NCBI GenBank assembly: GCA_025352795.1
Contig: JANXSF010000127.1
Coordinates: forward strand, 1 to 64,000
Direction: 5' to 3'
Length of the DNA: 64,000 nucleotides
Source: Acidobacteriota bacterium
GTDB lineage: Bacteria > Acidobacteriota > Terriglobia > Bryobacterales > Bryobacteraceae
This document shows positions 63,259 to 64,000 of this stretch, one piece after another (the stretch's first letter is position 1; each line of letters opens with the position of its first letter). The position numbers and the translations under genes were made by a program. Below the pieces are notes generated by a model that saw nothing but the letters and a program-made list of their open reading frames with translations, was not told the DNA's origin and did not search any database.

Positions 63259-64000
63259 ACCTTCGAAAAGATTTTACAGATCAGGCCGACATGCTCGCCT
63301 ATTTACGTGAGCAGTTTCCCGATGCAAGCGGTGCCCTTAGCCCCTTTCCCGGTGGTCGAGCCGCAGCCGACCAGTCCCTACATTCCTTCAACGCCTCGCG
63401 CTATGCTGCTTCCCGAAATTATCTAAACGGAACTGTTTCCAGGCTAAGCCCATACCTTCGACATGGCGTGATCACGTTGCGCGAAGTCATAGTGCATTTC
63501 GCAGGACAGAATCTGCCTAAGTTCACGCAGGAACTTGCCTGGCGTGATTACTGGCAACGTGTATATGCGGAAATCGGCGATGGTATTTGGCAGGATCGCG
63601 AACCGTCCAAAACTGGTACCACTTACTCCACAGAAATGCCCATTGATTTGGGTCATACCGGACTTGCCTGCATGGATGGTTTCGCGGTAGAGTTGGAATC
63701 CACTGGGTACCTTCATAACCATGCCCGCATGTGGATGGCGGCATACGTGGTTCATTGGCGAAGGGTTCGCTGGCAAGCTGGTGCGCAGTGGTTCCTGCAG
63801 CATTTAGTGGATGGCGATCCCGCGTCGAACAATCTTTCGTGGCAATGGGTGGCCTCTACATTTAGTCACAAACCTTACATCTTCAATCGCGAAAATTTAG
63901 AGCGTTACACTGAAGGTCGCTACTGCGGCACATGCCCCCGCCGCGACGATTGCCCTTTCCAAAATAGCTATGAGAATCTGAACGTCCAGCTTTTTCCAAT
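63255..64000 (+). CDS. Photolyase-like FAD-binding protein without antenna domain (partial)
   Basis: The frame is open from the ATG at 63255 to the window end (248 codons seen). It corresponds to the C-terminal FAD domain of photolyases: [14 protein letters not shown], the FAD-binding [15 protein letters not shown] and [20 protein letters not shown]. It ends in a cysteine cluster, [14 protein letters not shown]. The N-terminal antenna (PHR) domain of classical photolyases is missing; the protein starts directly with the helical domain. The four-Cys pattern may bind a metal. It is coupled to DUF2256 (ATGA). Confidence 0.85.
   Translation, partial: MNLRKDFTDQADMLAYLREQFPDASGALSPFPGGRAAADQSLHSFNASRYAASRNYLNGTVSRLSPYLRHGVITLREVIVHFAGQNLPKFTQELAWRDYWQRVYAEIGDGIWQDREPSKTGTTYSTEMPIDLGHTGLACMDGFAVELESTGYLHNHARMWMAAYVVHWRRVRWQAGAQWFLQHLVDGDPASNNLSWQWVASTFSHKPYIFNRENLERYTEGRYCGTCPRRDDCPFQNSYENLNVQLFP

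Overview
The window looks like chromosomal DNA from a Gram-negative acidobacterium, most likely of the Bryobacter/Solibacter branch. I infer this from two large Oar-type TonB-dependent receptors with an N-terminal carboxypeptidase-like domain, a DUF1501/DUF1549/DUF1553 cytochrome gene cluster (also common in planctomycetes), an LptF-LptG gene fusion, exported TldD-like proteins, and a long palindrome of a kind scattered in such genomes. Base composition is moderate, close to half G+C by eye. No rRNA, tRNA or CRISPR array was seen. Genes are tightly packed, with many ATGA, TAATG or GTGA junctions, and convergent pairs usually meet at overlapping or abutting stop codons.

Layout. 1-140: tail of an IS3-type transposase. 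426-5188: TonB-dependent receptor with a strong terminator, then a PEP-CTERM HAF-repeat protein. 5343-8938: housekeeping and salvage genes (DASS transporter, acylphosphatase, lone HicB-like protein, apt, ispE). 9012-9880: palindromic repeat, a tiny membrane protein and a SET-domain methyltransferase. 9869-13386 (minus): CpaE/TadZ ATPase, MtnK-like kinase and a divergent enolase. 13691-14401: LuxR-type response regulator. 14542-20311: two exported TldD/TldE-like proteins coupled to a fused LptFG permease. 20469-28229: bactofilin, methyltransferase-like protein, lysS, LolC/E permease, asnB and an ArnT-like glycosyltransferase. 28212-32794: methyltransferase, GAF protein, Ycf48-like propeller, MFS transporter and PAP2 phosphatase.

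32861-44842: a second TonB receptor followed by a mostly overlapping same-strand run: two PQQ-type propeller proteins, an exported amidohydrolase, an iron alcohol dehydrogenase, hemD, a Tat-exported FMN 2-hydroxy-acid oxidase homologue and a DUF98 chorismate-lyase-like protein. This suggests uptake and periplasmic oxidation of organic substrates, but the substrate cannot be read from sequence. 44843-49414: YkgJ cysteine-cluster protein, two membrane acyltransferase-type proteins, a short RNB nuclease, and a VapBC pair whose toxin has one in-frame amber codon.

49446-60612: two divergent operons of secreted DUF1501, DUF1549/DUF1553, c-type cytochrome, PPC-domain and WD40 proteins, the largest block of unknown biology here. 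60609-64000: fabH, a SprT-like metalloprotease, a DUF411 metal-binding protein, DUF2256, and the start of a photolyase-like FAD protein that lacks the antenna domain and runs off the window.

The best candidates for new biology are the coupled TldD/TldE-LptFG operon, the kinase/divergent-enolase pair, the divergent DUF1501/cytochrome cluster, and the Tat-exported oxidase with altered active-site residues.
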